From the NCBI GenBank assembly GCA_022410635.1, contig JAJVDF010000002.1, forward strand, positions 5,645,492 to 5,709,491: a stretch of DNA of 64,000 nucleotides, given 5' to 3'. Position 1 is the stretch's first letter. Each line of letters opens with the position of its first letter. A model generated the notes under the pieces. It was not told where the DNA came from and ran no database searches. It saw nothing but the letters and a program-made list of their open reading frames with translations. The stretch is from Tretioscincus oriximinensis. Lineage: Eukaryota; Chordata; Lepidosauria; Squamata; Gymnophthalmidae. Of the stretch, positions 44,536 to 56,820 are shown piece by piece. The position numbers and the translations under genes are program-made.

Positions 44536-46258
44536 TCAAAATCTTGCTCTTGCCCCACTTTTTTGATCCAATTTTGTAATCTGTTTTGTAACCCTATGTG
44601 AAAAGTGACTTCCTTCTCATATCATAAGCTGCGTCACAAGGAGAACCCTGGATCTTGAACTNTACATAGAGTCATAATCCTTTGTTAATGTGGACTACAT
44701 GAAAGTNATGCTGACCAAGTGGACATGCCAAAGCACATAACCAACCTTCAAAGGCTTAGTGAGGCTTAGACNTTTCTTAAAAAATTGGGTCAGGAACTTT
44801 AAAAGGTGCAAAAAAGAGAAAATTTCAACAGATCTTGCAGACATTATCTACTAAAATGTCCTCTTTTACTCACCCAGTAAAGCTGCAGCAGTGTTCCTTC
44901 TTTTTTATCAGGACCCTAGTGAAGCTACAATCTTTGTTTTTCATCCTTGGGAACCTTGATATGAAAGGTGGACATAATTAATCAGGTATTTATTTGATTA
45001 CCTGGCTGCTGAAAGGCACAAGGACCTTGTTTTCCTTTGCATCTGACCATTGTATTATCTCAGAGTCCTGCAATTAATCTTCTTCCACAGCTAAAGCAAA
45101 ATAAATTCAGGCACCAAAACCTTGNGATTTTCATTTATATCTCTGTAACAACATATGTAGAATTTCATCCTTGTACAATGATGTCTGCTACTTTGTGATA
45201 GAAAATATTGTGATAATAACCAAGCTGACTTCCCATCCTACTTTTTATTAAGGGGAAACAAGTGGAAGGAGAAAAAGTCCTACTTCTCACAAATGAGGTT
45301 TTCCTACCTGGATGTTACCAGAATAACTGATCATTATCATTGCTTCACTCCACATTCCTGCAGAGTTTTGTGGATGCATTGCAATGCATCAGAAAAAAGA
45401 TGAGAATTTTGTGATTGCTGATTTTCCTTGACATCATTATTAAATGGCCCGCATTCCCATTCCAAGCTTTCATGTGCCTGCTTGGTTAACAGAAGGCNGG
45501 ATCTCGCAAGCAAAATACAATGAGAATCTCATACACTTTTTGTGCAAAATCTCATACTGAGCATGCTCAGGAATTACTTCTTGGTTAGTCATCTTCTCTA
45601 TTCCATGTGGATTTAAAGGTTTTCTAACGTAAAAGATGAGGTATGTATGCCTAATGATCAAATTATTTCAGAACATAACAGCATTGTAGTTTTGAACATG
45701 TCGTCTTAGGCTGGGATTTTTTTTAGCTCTGAATACCAGGCTCTAAGAAAAAAATGAAGCCTATTTAAATCAATAATTATAATCTCTGCTTGCTGCTCCA
45801 TTAACAACAAGGTTTTTGTGGTTTCACATAGGTNTCCTACAAGCTACCTTTCCATATCTATTTCAGAAGATCAAAAGCAGAATTTTCTTTGGTGGCAATC
45901 TTGTCCTTAATGCATAGATCTCATGTCGGTGAACTCAATCTTTATTAGATCTTTGAAGGTAAAGCTCTCCAGTCTGATCTGAACATACAATGTTTTCCAA
46001 GGTCACAAAAAAAGAGATTGCCTCTGGCGAAGGGCAGGAAACCTTTCCTAATGTCATCCCCTAATATATTTCCCCCCACAATCAATATGTTGAAAGATGA
46101 GGGTTCTTATATCATATGCAGCTAAGATAGCTTAGACTTTGGGATCTACAACAGGGCATAATGTTTTCTAGATATCCACTGGCTACACTCATTGCTGTCT
46201 GTGGTCATATTGATTGAAATTTGGTAACAAATGAAGGTCAGTGTCTGCATGGGGAGAT
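44536..46258. other. Mostly unassigned; repeat family P piece at 45440-45590
   Basis: At 45440-45590 'gtgcctgcttggttaacaga', 'gagaatctcatacactttt' and 'actgagcatgctcag' match repeat family P (61262-61395). The rest has no recognised element or gene. Confidence 0.45.
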
Positions 46259-46261
46259 TGT

Positions 46262-46490
46262 TTTCTCAGCAAAAGGTCAATGCAAATTCATCCAGAGGGT
46301 GCCTAACATACCTCAGAGAAGAGCTTATTCCATAGCCTTGGGGCAAACACCAAGAATGCCCTTCCATACATCATCCCACCTATAGTCAGTGGGGTGCAGG
46401 AGATTACTGGGAGGTCTTAGGGCACAGAAAGGACTATTTGGAAGGAGATTTTCCCTTTAGATACTTAGTATTCAAGAAATTTAGGACCTT
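46262..46490 (-). mobile_element. L2/CR1-like LINE C-terminal fragment
   Basis: The plus strand reads 'catacctcagagaagagctt', 'attccatagccttggggc' and 'aaacaccaagaatgccctt'. This is the reverse of the LWNSLP-type terminal block seen at 12440-12520. Confidence 0.6.
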
Positions 46491-46587
46491 ATAAATTAAT
46501 TCTGATATCTTGAATCTTGATATCTTGATATCAGTAGCTATTTCAAAGTGAATTTTGTTGTGATAAAATATCTGAGGAGAGCTAATG

Positions 46588-46815
46588 AATTGGGCTGGAA
46601 CCCATCTAATCCAGCCTTCTGTCTCACACGGTGGCCCACCAATTGCACCTGAGCAGTCTGAATCAGAAGAAGGCAAAACCCTCACCTGCTCTCAACTCCC
46701 TGCAAATGATACTTCAGGAATACTNCCTNTTGATCCATCTTAGTATCAAGAATAGTAGCTACCCTTGATACCCTTGGCTTCCATGAACTTGTCTAAACCT
46801 ATCTTGAACAATGTG
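46588..46815 (-). mobile_element. CR1 3' part (TTATGTTC subfamily)
   Basis: 'ccagccttctgtctcacacg', 'gtggcccaccaattgcacct', 'ggcaaaaccctcacctgctc' and 'cttggcttccatgaacttgt' are the reverse of the CR1 3' UTR. The terminal octamers are missing. Confidence 0.8.
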
Positions 46816-47110
46816 TTCAGTGTGAATTACTAGCATTCACATGCTATGAACATGATGGGAAGCTCACCCCACAGCATCTTTGCAGTTGATAGCTGACCTT
46901 CAGAGCTGAGCTGTCAGCTTTACATACAAGCAGACTGTCCTCTACTTGCATGGAGCCTACCAGCAGCAGGCGCAAAAGTTGCATTTACTTCACCTTTGCT
47001 GTATGTTTACAGTGGTGGTCAGAGTGACTGAGTGTGAGGAAACCTCTATCGTATCAGTTAAACNTGCTTTGAGGTATCCTTCCACTATCTTCTCATGATG
47101 CCCCAACAAG
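46816..47110. other. No gene seen
   Basis: Short unassigned spacer between two minus-strand CR1 copies. Confidence 0.4.
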
Positions 47111-47111
47111 A

Positions 47112-48290
47112 CAGGCACTTAAATAAGAACATAAGAAGAGCCATACTGGATCAGGCCANAGCCCACCAAGTCCAGCATTCTGTCTCACTCAGAGGCCCAC
47201 CAGATTCACCTGGTGAGTCTGAACGGAGGAAAGCAAAATATGCATCTATTCAATACTCCCTGCAAATGGTATCTCAGGAGTCCTGCATGTTGCTCCATCC
47301 CAGAGGCAACATCCAGACATCCATCCTAGTATCCATTTATACCCTTGGTGTCCATAAACCTGTCTAGTCCTGTCTTGAAACTATCCAAACTGTTAGCTAC
47401 CACTATCTCTTCAGGAAGTAAATTCCACAGGCTGATGAGCCTCTGGGTGAAAAAATACTTTCCTTTGTCTGTTCCCACTTTTCTACCAATCAGTTTTAAG
47501 GAGTGCCCTCTGGTCCTAGTGTTGTGTGATAGAGAAAACTTTTTCTCTATTCACTCTGTCCATCCCATGCATGATTTTGTACACTTCAATCAGATCACCT
47601 CTCAAACGTCGCCTTTTGAGGCTGAAGAGGCCCAGATGTTGCAGCCTGACTTCATAAGGGAGGTGCTCCAGACCCTTGATCATTTTGTTGCCCTTTTCTG
47701 CACCTTCTCTAGTTCCATAATATCCCTCTTGAGATGATGTGACCAGAATTGAACACAGTATTCCAAATATGGCCTCACCACAGGTTTATAAAGAGCCAAA
47801 CAACTTTTGCTGACTTGTTTTTTATTTCTTTCCTAATTATCTCCAACATGGAATTTGCTTTTTTTGCTGCTGCTGCACACTGGGTTGACATCTTCATCGA
47901 ATTGTCCACTAACACCCCAAGATCCTTTTCTTGCTCTGTCACAGAAAGCTTGGTTCCCATCAGGTGGTAGGAGTAGTTGGGGTTTTTCCACTTGCTTAAA
48001 TTGAAGTGCATTTGCCACTTAGATGCCCACTCACCCAATTTCAATAGATCAGTCTGGAGTGCCTTACAATCATTTTCAGTTTCACTACCCTGAACAGCTT
48101 AGTGTCATCAACAAACTTGGCTACTTCACTATTTACCTCGGCATCCAGATCGTTTATACATATATTGAAAAGCAAAGGTCCCAGTACAGATCCCTGGGGT
48201 ACCCCACTTCTTACCTCTTTCCACTCGGAGACCTGTCCATTTAATACTACCCTCTGTTTTCTATCTTTTAGCCAGTTTCCACCTCCAGGG
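47112..48290 (-). mobile_element. CR1 LINE, longest copy, with reverse-transcriptase remnants
   Basis: From 48290 leftwards the minus strand shows, across several frames, GVPQGSVLGPLLF and the FVDDTKLF box (the RT catalytic motif, normally F/YADD). Then WASKWQMHFNLSKW, VLVDNSMKMSTQCA and the polymerase end ([14 protein letters not shown] type), and last the 3' UTR with 'ttcttatgttcttatt' at 47112-47130. Multiple stops and shifts make it non-functional. At about 1.2 kb it covers the RT palm to the end of the element. Confidence 0.9.
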
Positions 48291-50405
48291 CTTTTTCACA
48301 ATACCCACTACTATAAGTGGGCAAGCAGTGTTCATACAGTGGGTCTAAGGAGCTAGATGCAGTCTACCATTTTTGCAGGTAGTTACCATTATAAGGCTCT
48401 GACCTCACTGAGCCTTATTCTGGCCTATATCTCAGAGCAGGAGCTTGCCATCTACATGCTAGAGTATGGTAAGTCCTGAATGGGGCCTACGATAGTCTAC
48501 ACTGGCATGTGACAAAGCTCTGTACAAAGATAGAACCCAGAATAAGGCTCAACTGATTTGGCTCTTATAAGAAAGCATTTACCTCATCCGCAACGGGCTT
48601 CAAAATCTAGTGTTTCAGGAAAAAAAATATCCCAGAATGCCCAATTCCTTGATACCATATTTCATTCCTAGCTAAAAGGAAAGGACACAAGAGGTTCTCT
48701 ACTAAAGCATGTGCCTGCTAGCTCGAAGATTTAATATCAATCTTCTTCCTGAGACTGTATCTTAACTGAATATACAAGTACAGTCACACTATAGCTATCG
48801 TACATCTTGAAGTGTCTTCTTTGGAATGATTAATATACAGTGGTTGCATTAGAATCCTTTTTATGATTTTTTTTATTGGCACATCAAATCCTGATTTTGA
48901 TATTCCTGCATTTTTCCCCTCCCTCTTGTAAATACTCCATCAGAAATGTTCATATTTCTCAGCATTTTCATATTCTGCCACATTCAGCTGCTACATCAGA
49001 TATTACTCAAAACAATCTCATCTTCTATATTCTTGTCACCTGATCAGCAAGACTAAGAAGAGCGAAAGGCGCTTATAGTAGCTCATACCAACTATATTTT
49101 TACCTATATTAATATTTTTTTGAGGGAAGAAGGATTGATATTCTACTATCAAATGCATTTCCTTGAAAATAAATGCCATTGATTTGAACGTCTAGAGGCT
49201 GAGAGCATAAAATGGTTGAGCTATTAAGAAGCTAGGAGATACTAGATTACCAAAGGGGGATGAACAGAAGTAGTATTTAATTTTGGGTTTCTAATTTGAA
49301 ACTCCCTGTCAAGATATGAACTAGGCCTGACCCTAAACTTGTGAGAGCTCCTTGATGTATGGCTTACATATCATGTTGCCATATAAAAACAATGTGAGAA
49401 AAGTCAAGATATTTGCATGTTCTAAGGAGATATTCCAAATTTTCTGATCTCACCAAAATATAGGAAATATATTAGCCATTTGCTTCCATGTAAGAATGCC
49501 TAGATATGTTCTTCAACAAGTCAGTATATAGTACATTTGCAAAGATAGTATTACTGATGGCCTTTTTGAGAATAATTTGTTATCCTAGCCAAGCAAACAG
49601 ACAACCAAGCTTCTCAAGCTTCCTTTTATTGCCATTGCCAATAGCAACTCCTGCAATTCTCCTTCTAATAGAAAGGCTGTTTCTGCAGACACCTTGCTAG
49701 GGCAATCCAAGTGTTCCAGTCCATTCTGTTTCAGAATAATATGTGAAGAACTGTCTGCATTTGGAAGCAGAGATGCCACCTATTCTGCTCAAATCTGATA
49801 GTAATGCAAACACCCTTGGCTACGTCTCTGTATCAGGGATCAACTATCTTTACAGTGAATTGCTTAGACCCATGTGTACAAAGTGGAGTTCAACAAAACA
49901 GTTTTGAAGACAGCTATAATCATTATTATCATCATCTGGAGAAGAGACTTAGGCTTCAAAAATCCTAGTTATGGACCAAGTTCTGGAGTATTGATGACTG
50001 GAGTGAAACAGTTTGGGACAGTTGCTGATCTGTTCAGATCTGCAGGTAAACAGATGTCCCACTGCGGGTGAGACAGTTCTAAGGCAATATAGCCTTAATC
50101 CCATACAAAGTCTCTGCAGTCACTTCACAGAACTATGTAAGGCCGGAGTAGTTCCAGTTTTTGGATCATTCTTTCTATTCCAGAATAAACCTTCCACACT
50201 TGAAGGCAGGTGACATGATATTTAGAGCTAGCTTCAGGGATCTCTAGTCTTAGAGCTTAAAGGCAACCCATTTTAGCAGCCCAATTTAGTTCATTCCCCA
50301 AATGAGTTCCCTTGTGAAACCTTGAACAGGGAGACACATATCCTTCCCTTCCTTATCCCCTAGAATGCAATAGACCTGATATAACTTGGTAACCCATTGG
50401 AACAT
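48291..50405. other. No gene seen; long unassigned stretch
   Basis: No classified element or gene. Open frames at 49506-49779 on both strands are mutual shadows without a domain. Confidence 0.4.
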
Positions 50406-50407
50406 CT

Positions 50408-50668
50408 ATACAGAATGACGCAGTTGCTAAAAGCCAGTCTTTCAATTCAGAGATCTGATTTTGAGGCCCTGTGCCAGCTATTCAAAAGAAAATAGATTTG
50501 AAATCTACAATTTCAATTAGATAAATGGGTACTGCCATTAAGCTGGTGGGGAAGATAGAATAGATGTAAGCCTTCGGGTAAAAATTAACCTTGTAAAGCC
50601 ACTCTGAGTCCCTTTGGGTGAGAAGGCGAGGTATAAAAACCAGATTCTTCTTCTTCCTCTTTTTCTTC
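50408..50668 (+). mobile_element. tRNA-derived SINE (family A)
   Basis: 'cagtctttcaattcagagat', 'gattttgaggccctgtgcc', 'gaaatctacaatttcaatta', 'ctggtggggaagatagaata' and 'gcgaggtataaaaaccagat', ending in a long TTC/TCT run. Confidence 0.85.
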
Positions 50669-51720
50669 TACATGCTACTCAACATGGCCAAAGTATGACC
50701 TAAGTAAGGTTTAGCATGACTGTCTCCCATTGCAGAGTGTGAAAGAGAGGGAAAAGTCAAATTAATAATAAATGAAATACATAATAATAATAAAAAAAAC
50801 ATTGATTTATAATATCCTTTTTCCAAACGGCATGACAACAAACACATATAATCGTAACAGAAACAAAACAAAACAACAACCACACAGATATTCAGCAATC
50901 CCAAGTAGGAAGAATAATGGGCTGAATAAATACAACATGGCAGAATAAAGATCAAGACAAACTGGTGAATGAGTGGGGGATGGGGGACAAATGCAGCTAC
51001 ATATTTTGTCTTAACGAAACGTTGTGACTGGAAATCTTTTAAACAATGTTGACTCCTTATTGCAATTAATTGAGCATTCTTTAAACCAGTTTAGGGAGAA
51101 GGAAAGTGACAAACTGCCCACCTTGAAACACTAATTTTTCATTTCAATCTGATACCACTAGGCTTTAGTGCAAGTGGCACGATCGCCATAGATTATTAAT
51201 TATGATACTGCTGTCATAGTTCAGTTTAATCAGCAAAGAACATCAAGGAGTCCAGGAAGTGGGCAATATAATTCAATTTATCTTTGCCTTGTAGTGATAG
51301 GGATAACAATGCTTTGCAAATTGCTTCAACTACAAATACACAATTAAAAAGTGATAAATATCAAAAGATATGCTACATAGTCAAATCAAAGCCACAAGTG
51401 CAGGTCTTAATCTTAGTTGTCAACTTTAACTCATGAGTTAATTCTCCCCTTGATGTATACACTTAACTCCCATTAAAATTAATGGGAACCACACTTGCTC
51501 ATCAAGGATGGAATAGACCCCATAGTGTGTATATTCTTCAAATAATAAGGATTGGGTAATTACTATATTATTTGTACATTAATTTTCAATTTATCTTGCA
51601 AATGTGCAGTCTTTGTGATCTTCAGTCCAATTATATGGAATAATTTAGGATCTGACAGAACATTATCTATTTATAAAGAACATTCACTTCACACATTGTA
51701 CTGGTAATATCCTAATGCAC
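50669..51720. other. No gene seen; unassigned DNA
   Basis: AT-rich, no recognised element. The minus frame at 50668-50955 has hydrophobic character only because of T-rich codons. Confidence 0.4.
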
Positions 51721-51721
51721 A

Positions 51722-51890
51722 AATAAGAGCATAAGAAAAGCCCTGCTGGATGGGACCACAGTTCATCTAGTCCTGTATTTTGTGTCACACAAATGACACA
51801 CCATTTGTTTTGGGNCATCTCAAGCAGAAGAAGAAGGCAGAACCTTCACATGCTCTTGATTCCCTGTAACTGGCATTTGCGTGTTGTTCT
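51722..51890 (-). mobile_element. CR1 3' part (TTATGTTC subfamily), diverged
   Basis: 'agagcataagaaaagccctg', 'ctggatgggaccacagttca' and 'tctagtcctgtattttgtgt' give the CR1 end in reverse. Many differences from other copies. Confidence 0.75.
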
Positions 51891-52412
51891 GAAATGTACT
51901 TTTAATTCATCTTCAGTTCTGAAGAATTGGACAAAGACTACATCTCCACCAAAAATATTTAGTGTNGTGATACCAACAGCCTGCAGAATCTTCAAACTCA
52001 GCAGTCCACTGGCTAATAAAGCCTATGGTCTTGAATTTTCCAGCCAGCATTGTTTGTCCGTAGGGCATTCAGTAACATGAGCATGGTCAATCTCATGAAA
52101 CTAGATGTAAAAGTTCATTGGCTCTTGGCTCATAGAGGATGCTGGGAATTGTAATATGACAAGAGCAGCAATGACTTATCTTTGGGGCATGTCACTTGAT
52201 GAGAATACAAGGCAACGTAACGGGAAAACAGGAAACACTGTGGAAAACTGAAGATAGGTGTGGCGGAATCGAGAATGTCTTTTCCTGAATTTAAAAGAAA
52301 TAGTGAAACAAAACTTGTCGTAGGGAGGCACCCTGAATCAAAACTAAACACCTCAGGTTTGTCCTGGTTTAGTCCAATTCTTTAGGACTGAGAGAAAGAG
52401 TAACAATGTAAG
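51891..52412. other. No gene; repeat W at 52100-52185
   Basis: 52100-52185 ('ctagatgtaaaagttcattg', 'gaggatgctgggaattgtaa', 'tatgacaagagcag') resembles the sequence flanking the hairpin MITE at 22443-22760 and stands as its unoccupied relative. The rest is unassigned. Confidence 0.5.
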
Positions 52413-52414
52413 AT

Positions 52415-52640
52415 GGATTCTGCCTGGTACTCCACTCTGTAAGTGATACCTATGTATTGATTCCAGTAGCCATTGACTACCAAGAATTTATCTTAAAGCT
52501 ATTCAGCTTGGTTGCCGACTAACCCTGCTGTTCCTGCCCATCCATTTCGAAGATTTCCCTCTGGTTCTACAGTTTGTGCAATAGGAAAAAAAATAGTTTT
52601 TATCTCTCCACCTTTTGCCCCATTCATGCTTTGGGACTCC
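52415..52640 (-). mobile_element. Diverged CR1-like fragment
   Basis: 'ccatccatttcgaagatttc', 'cctctggttctacagtttgt' and 'ttatctctccaccttt' resemble the reverse of the CR1 'ccctctggtcctagtgttgt' region (47511-47545). Weak. Confidence 0.4.
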
Positions 52641-52797
52641 CCTCATCTATGGATTGGATCTTTCTCAGAGAATATGCTATAGTGCCCAAAGAATAATGTG
52701 CTATCAAAAGGAGACTGCACAGAGATTTCAGAAATTGTGTTCAATGGCATCTTCACTAACCACAAGAACAGAAGAAAACCATAGAAGAGATAAAAGA

Positions 52798-53085
52798 ACT
52801 CCCTCAGGAAATCTCTCAACATCTGCCATATTGAACACCGTCAGTGACCTGCTCTATCTGCCAATTGTGGGGCTGGAAACCTACCATTTCAAGAATGCAT
52901 GCATGACTGGTGCAAGAACCAGGACATAATCACCTCATGGCATCCAGATAAGACTTTCACGTGTAATCAATGTGGTTGGTTCATCCTCATTAGCCACCAG
53001 TGAGCCTCCTACAGACATGGNCAACTAATCCCTCTTCATAAATCTTCGTTTGTGAAGCTAAGTCAAGAAATTAAGAAATATTCAC
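52798..53085 (+). repeat. Unclassified repeat family U, copy 2
   Basis: 'actccctcaggaaatctctc', 'aacatctgccatatt', 'ctgccaattgtggggctgga', 'agcctcctacagacatgg' and 'tcataaatcttcgtttgtga' parallel 25625-25945. Confidence 0.6.
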
Positions 53086-53185
53086 TTTTTCCACCACTTT
53101 CTTCATGCTGACCGCAAGGAAGATATAGTTTCTATGGAAGGTAAGTGTCCAAAGTCATAAACAAGCAAGATGCAGACATGCAGAG

Positions 53186-53375
53186 ATACCAGTGTGGTGT
53201 TGTGGTTAGAGTGTCATGCTCCTACCTGCTAGCCTCCTGGTTCAAGTCAGCTAGTCACAGTTTTTCAGAGCTCTCTCAGCCCCACAAGGTGTCTGTTGTG
53301 AAGAGAAGAAGATTATAAGGCATTTTGATTCTCTTAGGGTTGAGAAAAGCAGGGTATAAAAACCAACTCTTTTAT
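53186..53375 (+). mobile_element. tRNA-derived SINE (family B)
   Basis: 'ccagtgtggtgttgtggtta', 'ctagcctcctggttcaagtc', 'agagctctctcagccccaca' and 'gggttgagaaaagcagggta' follow the family order. About 30 bases between the B box and 'agtcacag' are missing compared with 16228-16482. Confidence 0.82.
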
Positions 53376-54840
53376 ATTTATCTCTATTATATCTATCTCT
53401 TTCGATAGATATATATGAACAGAAACAAAAAACCTATCTGATATATATGTGTGTAAGCTTTATACATTTCATATTAATTTCATATTAATTTTTTCTCACA
53501 GCACTGTGAACATCTCACATAGTTTTGTAATTAAGCAGGTCTATTAATTAGTTTCTTTTTTATTGTCCAGGCCTGCCTGCTTGTCTACCTGTCCATCCAT
53601 CCATCTGTCCTGCTCTCTAGCATGATGCATCATTTGGCTTAAAATAATTAAAAAATAGGTATATTAAAATGTATTTTAAAAGATAATGTTGTCCCTCACT
53701 CTGGGGGGTTAATTTCTTCTGTGAGAACTGCTTGATAAAGTCAAAACNGGCAAAGCAAATTCCCATTACCTCTGCCAAAACTGCAGCCTTGTATAAGCAA
53801 AACTCTGTTTGTTTTGAGAAAGAACAGGTGGAAATTGGTACATCTCTTATGCGTGAAATCTCTTATATCGGTTGTTAGTGTAATGAAGGATTATGATGAA
53901 ATTATTCAGAGATGAGTTAGTTGCTAACCCATGAATAGGATTGAATAGGGTTGTCAATAGTGCCTGCCTAATTCAGATTTGCCAGTTTTGAAACTTAGTA
54001 GAATGGCTTGACTTTGAAAGATTTGCTAAGATATCTCTCGATAGTNTATGGATAGTCTGTAGGGTTACTAAACAGTGGCTCTGTGCATCAATATGCTCCC
54101 ATGGGGAGACCGACACCCAGATAATGTTTTTGGCTGTATGGGTCATTCATTTGGAGTGGTCCTTGGTGTGGAGACCATTTCTGAAGGAACTTCTGAATAT
54201 TCCTGGGCTGGATCTAGTTCTGAGACTTTTTTGTCCCCAGCTCTGGAGATAGGTTGATCCACCTGGCTAGGCATAAATTCTTTTCTTTATCTGACACTGG
54301 AACCAGCAGCAGTTCTTTGAAGCTGTTGGGCAGGGAAGTTGCACTGATAAGGTGAAGCATTGTTTTACCCAATGGCCATGATCCCCAAACTTTCTGAAGG
54401 CAAACTTAACTTCTGAATAGCGTGCATGTGCATGTGCACTCTCACACACACTGTATTTAGCCACTTTCAAATCTATCAATGTCAGTACAACAAAAAGATG
54501 TAATGGATAAATTGATAACATGTTGAAAGATAGTACTGGTAGGAGACTGGAAAAATAAGATCAGATGATTAGCTAATGGTATAACTATATAGTAAATATC
54601 CTAACAGTAGAAATAGCAACAGAAATAGCATATTGGCATATTAATAATGCAAATAATAATGCAAATATTAGAATATGTAAACAAAAATGGTGGATAGTAA
54701 GAATGTATTTGGAAGGTAGAGACAAATCCCTCACAAGCTTCTCCAGCTCTTTAGATCATCCCCCTCCCAACAGGGAGTGATACCCACAATTTGGGAATCA
54801 TGGGTCTTTGGAATTTAATCATGTGACTCAAGCCCTTGTG
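53376..54840. other. No gene seen; (TATC)n-like run at 53380-53415
   Basis: A short TATC/TCTA-rich segment follows the SINE tail. The remainder has no recognised element. Confidence 0.45.
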
Positions 54841-54844
54841 AATC

Positions 54845-54960
54845 AAGGCACAGTCCCTCTAGTCCAGAATCCTCTCACACACAGTGGCACCCTCATCTGT
54901 TCTCGACTCCCTGCAATGGTAATGCCACTAGACCAGATGGTTTTAAGAGATGATTAGTAA
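54845..54960 (-). mobile_element. Diverged CR1 3' scrap
   Basis: 'tctagtccagaatcctctca', 'cacagtggcaccctcatctg' and 'ttctcgactccctgca' match the reverse of the CR1 3' UTR with an internal gap. Confidence 0.6.
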
Positions 54961-56295
54961 ATTCATGGAGATCAGGGCTACTAGACATTCTATCCAGGCT
55001 GGGGAGAGAAGGTAGGATTCTCCTAAACACTACCGGTAGAGAATTGGGAGCAGATGAGGGCTACACATTCACCTTCTGTTTGAAAAGATCCAAAAGAATG
55101 TGATGAGCCACCATGAAAGATGGGCTATTGGACTAACTGAACTGAGAAACCTGCTCCATCAAGGTTTCTCTTTCAGGCCTATGTTTAAATAAAAATATGT
55201 CAACCATGGCTGATTATTTCATCACCAAGCCTGATTTGAATTATTTTTCTGTACTTCCANATTCTAACAGGAACATATATTTATGCATTTTGCATGGTTT
55301 ATCTCCTTAAAAGACTATGATATTTAGATCCTCCTTAGCTTAGAAAACAGTCTGGAAAAGATTTCCAGTGAAGAGAAAAGATTGATTTGACAATTTCATA
55401 TTTCAAGCATGTAAATAAACAGAGTATTTCTGTTGACATCACAATCTAGGAACTGTGTTGTAATGACGTATTTATTTCTAGCTGATAACCCATTGCAAAG
55501 GTACTGAGAAATCATGGCAGAGAGACAAAATGGTTGTTTTTTTTAAGTCTGATAGGATGTTGCGCCAATGTATATTGTCTTTATCTATATCTACCACATC
55601 TCTTGGCAGGAAGGCTTTGGCAGGTACAGAACAGAGGATGTGAGTGAAAATGGAATGTAGGTCAATGATATGCATACTGTCTTTTAAAACAAAGTCTTTC
55701 TGCAGAAATAGCATGATTTTATGTTATGACTGTAGTCTTCACATCGATTATCATACTGTCATTCCTTTCAAAGTGCTCAAACGTATATGCATCTATATGG
55801 ATAATGTGTTTGTATGGGGAGATGTATACACATGTTTCAATTCACACTGAAACATGCACACAGGAATTGAGGGGAAAACCAGGCATGCAGGATTACTTTC
55901 TTTCACTATTGCAAATGGTGTTTGTACAGGGTTATACTTAATTAGAAATCTCTTTGGCTGCCTCCACATAAGTGGCTATGCACATGCTTTAGAGGTAGTG
56001 TNGGCTTACATCCACTGACCCCTCTGTCCACACTTACCCCTGATATTCTGTGCTGCCTACTGTATGATCAACGAGAGACAGAAACATTCGGGAATCCCTC
56101 ATCGCACTCAGATGACTTCCAGCAGCCTCCGCACATATGTTTGTCTGATTAGCTGAGCCTTCCTTCCCCTTACAAGCTCCTAGCCTCACATGTGGAAGTG
56201 TGAGCCACATACAGGGATGGTGTTTGGCACTTGGGGAGCTCCATACTGGAACTGCACAAAACTAGTGATCAGAAGTTGTGGAGCTTTGCTGCTTT
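54961..56295. other. No gene seen; unassigned DNA
   Basis: No classified element. Frames at 55478-55941 on both strands overlap and have no domain. Confidence 0.4.
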
Positions 56296-56458
56296 GCAGA
56301 GGCATGGTAGTGCAAGAATGTAAGAGCTCAGTGTTTCAACAGAGATACCAAGTTTAAGGCCCATGCATCAGCCAGGGAGAGAGGTAAGTGCCCTCTATTG
56401 GCCTTAGCCTCAGCCAACCTAGCAGTTCGAAAGCAAAGCAATTTGATTGATGGGTACC
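56296..56458 (+). mobile_element. SINE family A, 5' half, broken by a Gypsy element
   Basis: Follows family A through 'gccttagcctcagccaacct' to 'tttgattgatgggtacc'. It then stops exactly where the LTR begins. In intact copies the next bases are 'accattaa' and these do not reappear beyond the cluster. Confidence 0.7.
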
Positions 56459-56740
56459 TGTGATACCCAGATAGACAGATCACACTGACAGAAGGTTATT
56501 CCACTCAGGAAAGTGATTTATTTTCAGCTCTGGGGTGTAACTGGTCTGTGTCTGCAGTGACAAGCCNGCCAACTTGCAGCTTTATTTATACAAGCTGGCA
56601 GCCAATCACTGCCTTCTGTTTTCCCACCAAAAATAACAGTGCACAAAACCAATAAAACATATTCCCTCCAATCAGATTACATATATACATTCTCTTCCAA
56701 TACAAACCAACTACATACACTATGACAGATTTATCCGACA
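56459..56740 (-). mobile_element. Gypsy-type 3' LTR (282 bp)
   Basis: On the minus strand it starts TGTCGGATAAATC and ends GGGTATCACA. It holds a CCAAT-type box ('gattggctgcc'), a TATA box ('tgtataaataaag') and AATAAA ('gaaaataaatcac') in the right order for U3-R-U5. A purine-rich tract (GGGGGGCAGGA) sits immediately upstream, as expected for the plus-strand primer next to a 3' LTR. Confidence 0.82.
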
Positions 56741-56820
56741 TCCTGCCCCCCAAAGCTTAACTTTCCCCCTTAGGTTTGTGAGGGTACCTCTCATGAAAAC
56801 ATCTCACAAGAACCTGGGTC
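56741..56820 (-). pseudogene. Gypsy pol C-terminal end plus polypurine tract
   Basis: The minus frame reads VLVRCFHERYPHKPKGES followed by TAA. This resembles the very end of Gypsy integrase, where an 'FHxRYPxKP' motif is typical. Stop codon, about 20 bases including the polypurine tract, and LTR follow directly. Only about 20 codons of pol remain; everything upstream has been replaced by L1 sequence at 56821. Family call rests on this short motif plus the LTR. Confidence 0.65.

Noticed and set aside
47749..48356. Plus-strand open frames of 73-84 codons
   Set aside because: Antisense shadows of the minus-strand CR1 reverse transcriptase.
50668..50955. Hydrophobic minus frame resembling a membrane protein
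   Set aside because: The hydrophobic residues come from T-rich antisense of an A-rich strand; no start context, conserved motif or neighbouring exon.
56453..56789. GGTACC on both sides of the Gypsy LTR as a target duplication
   Set aside because: The right-hand GGTACC lies inside the pol C-terminal codons and is a palindrome likely to recur by chance; true target duplications should flank the whole element.
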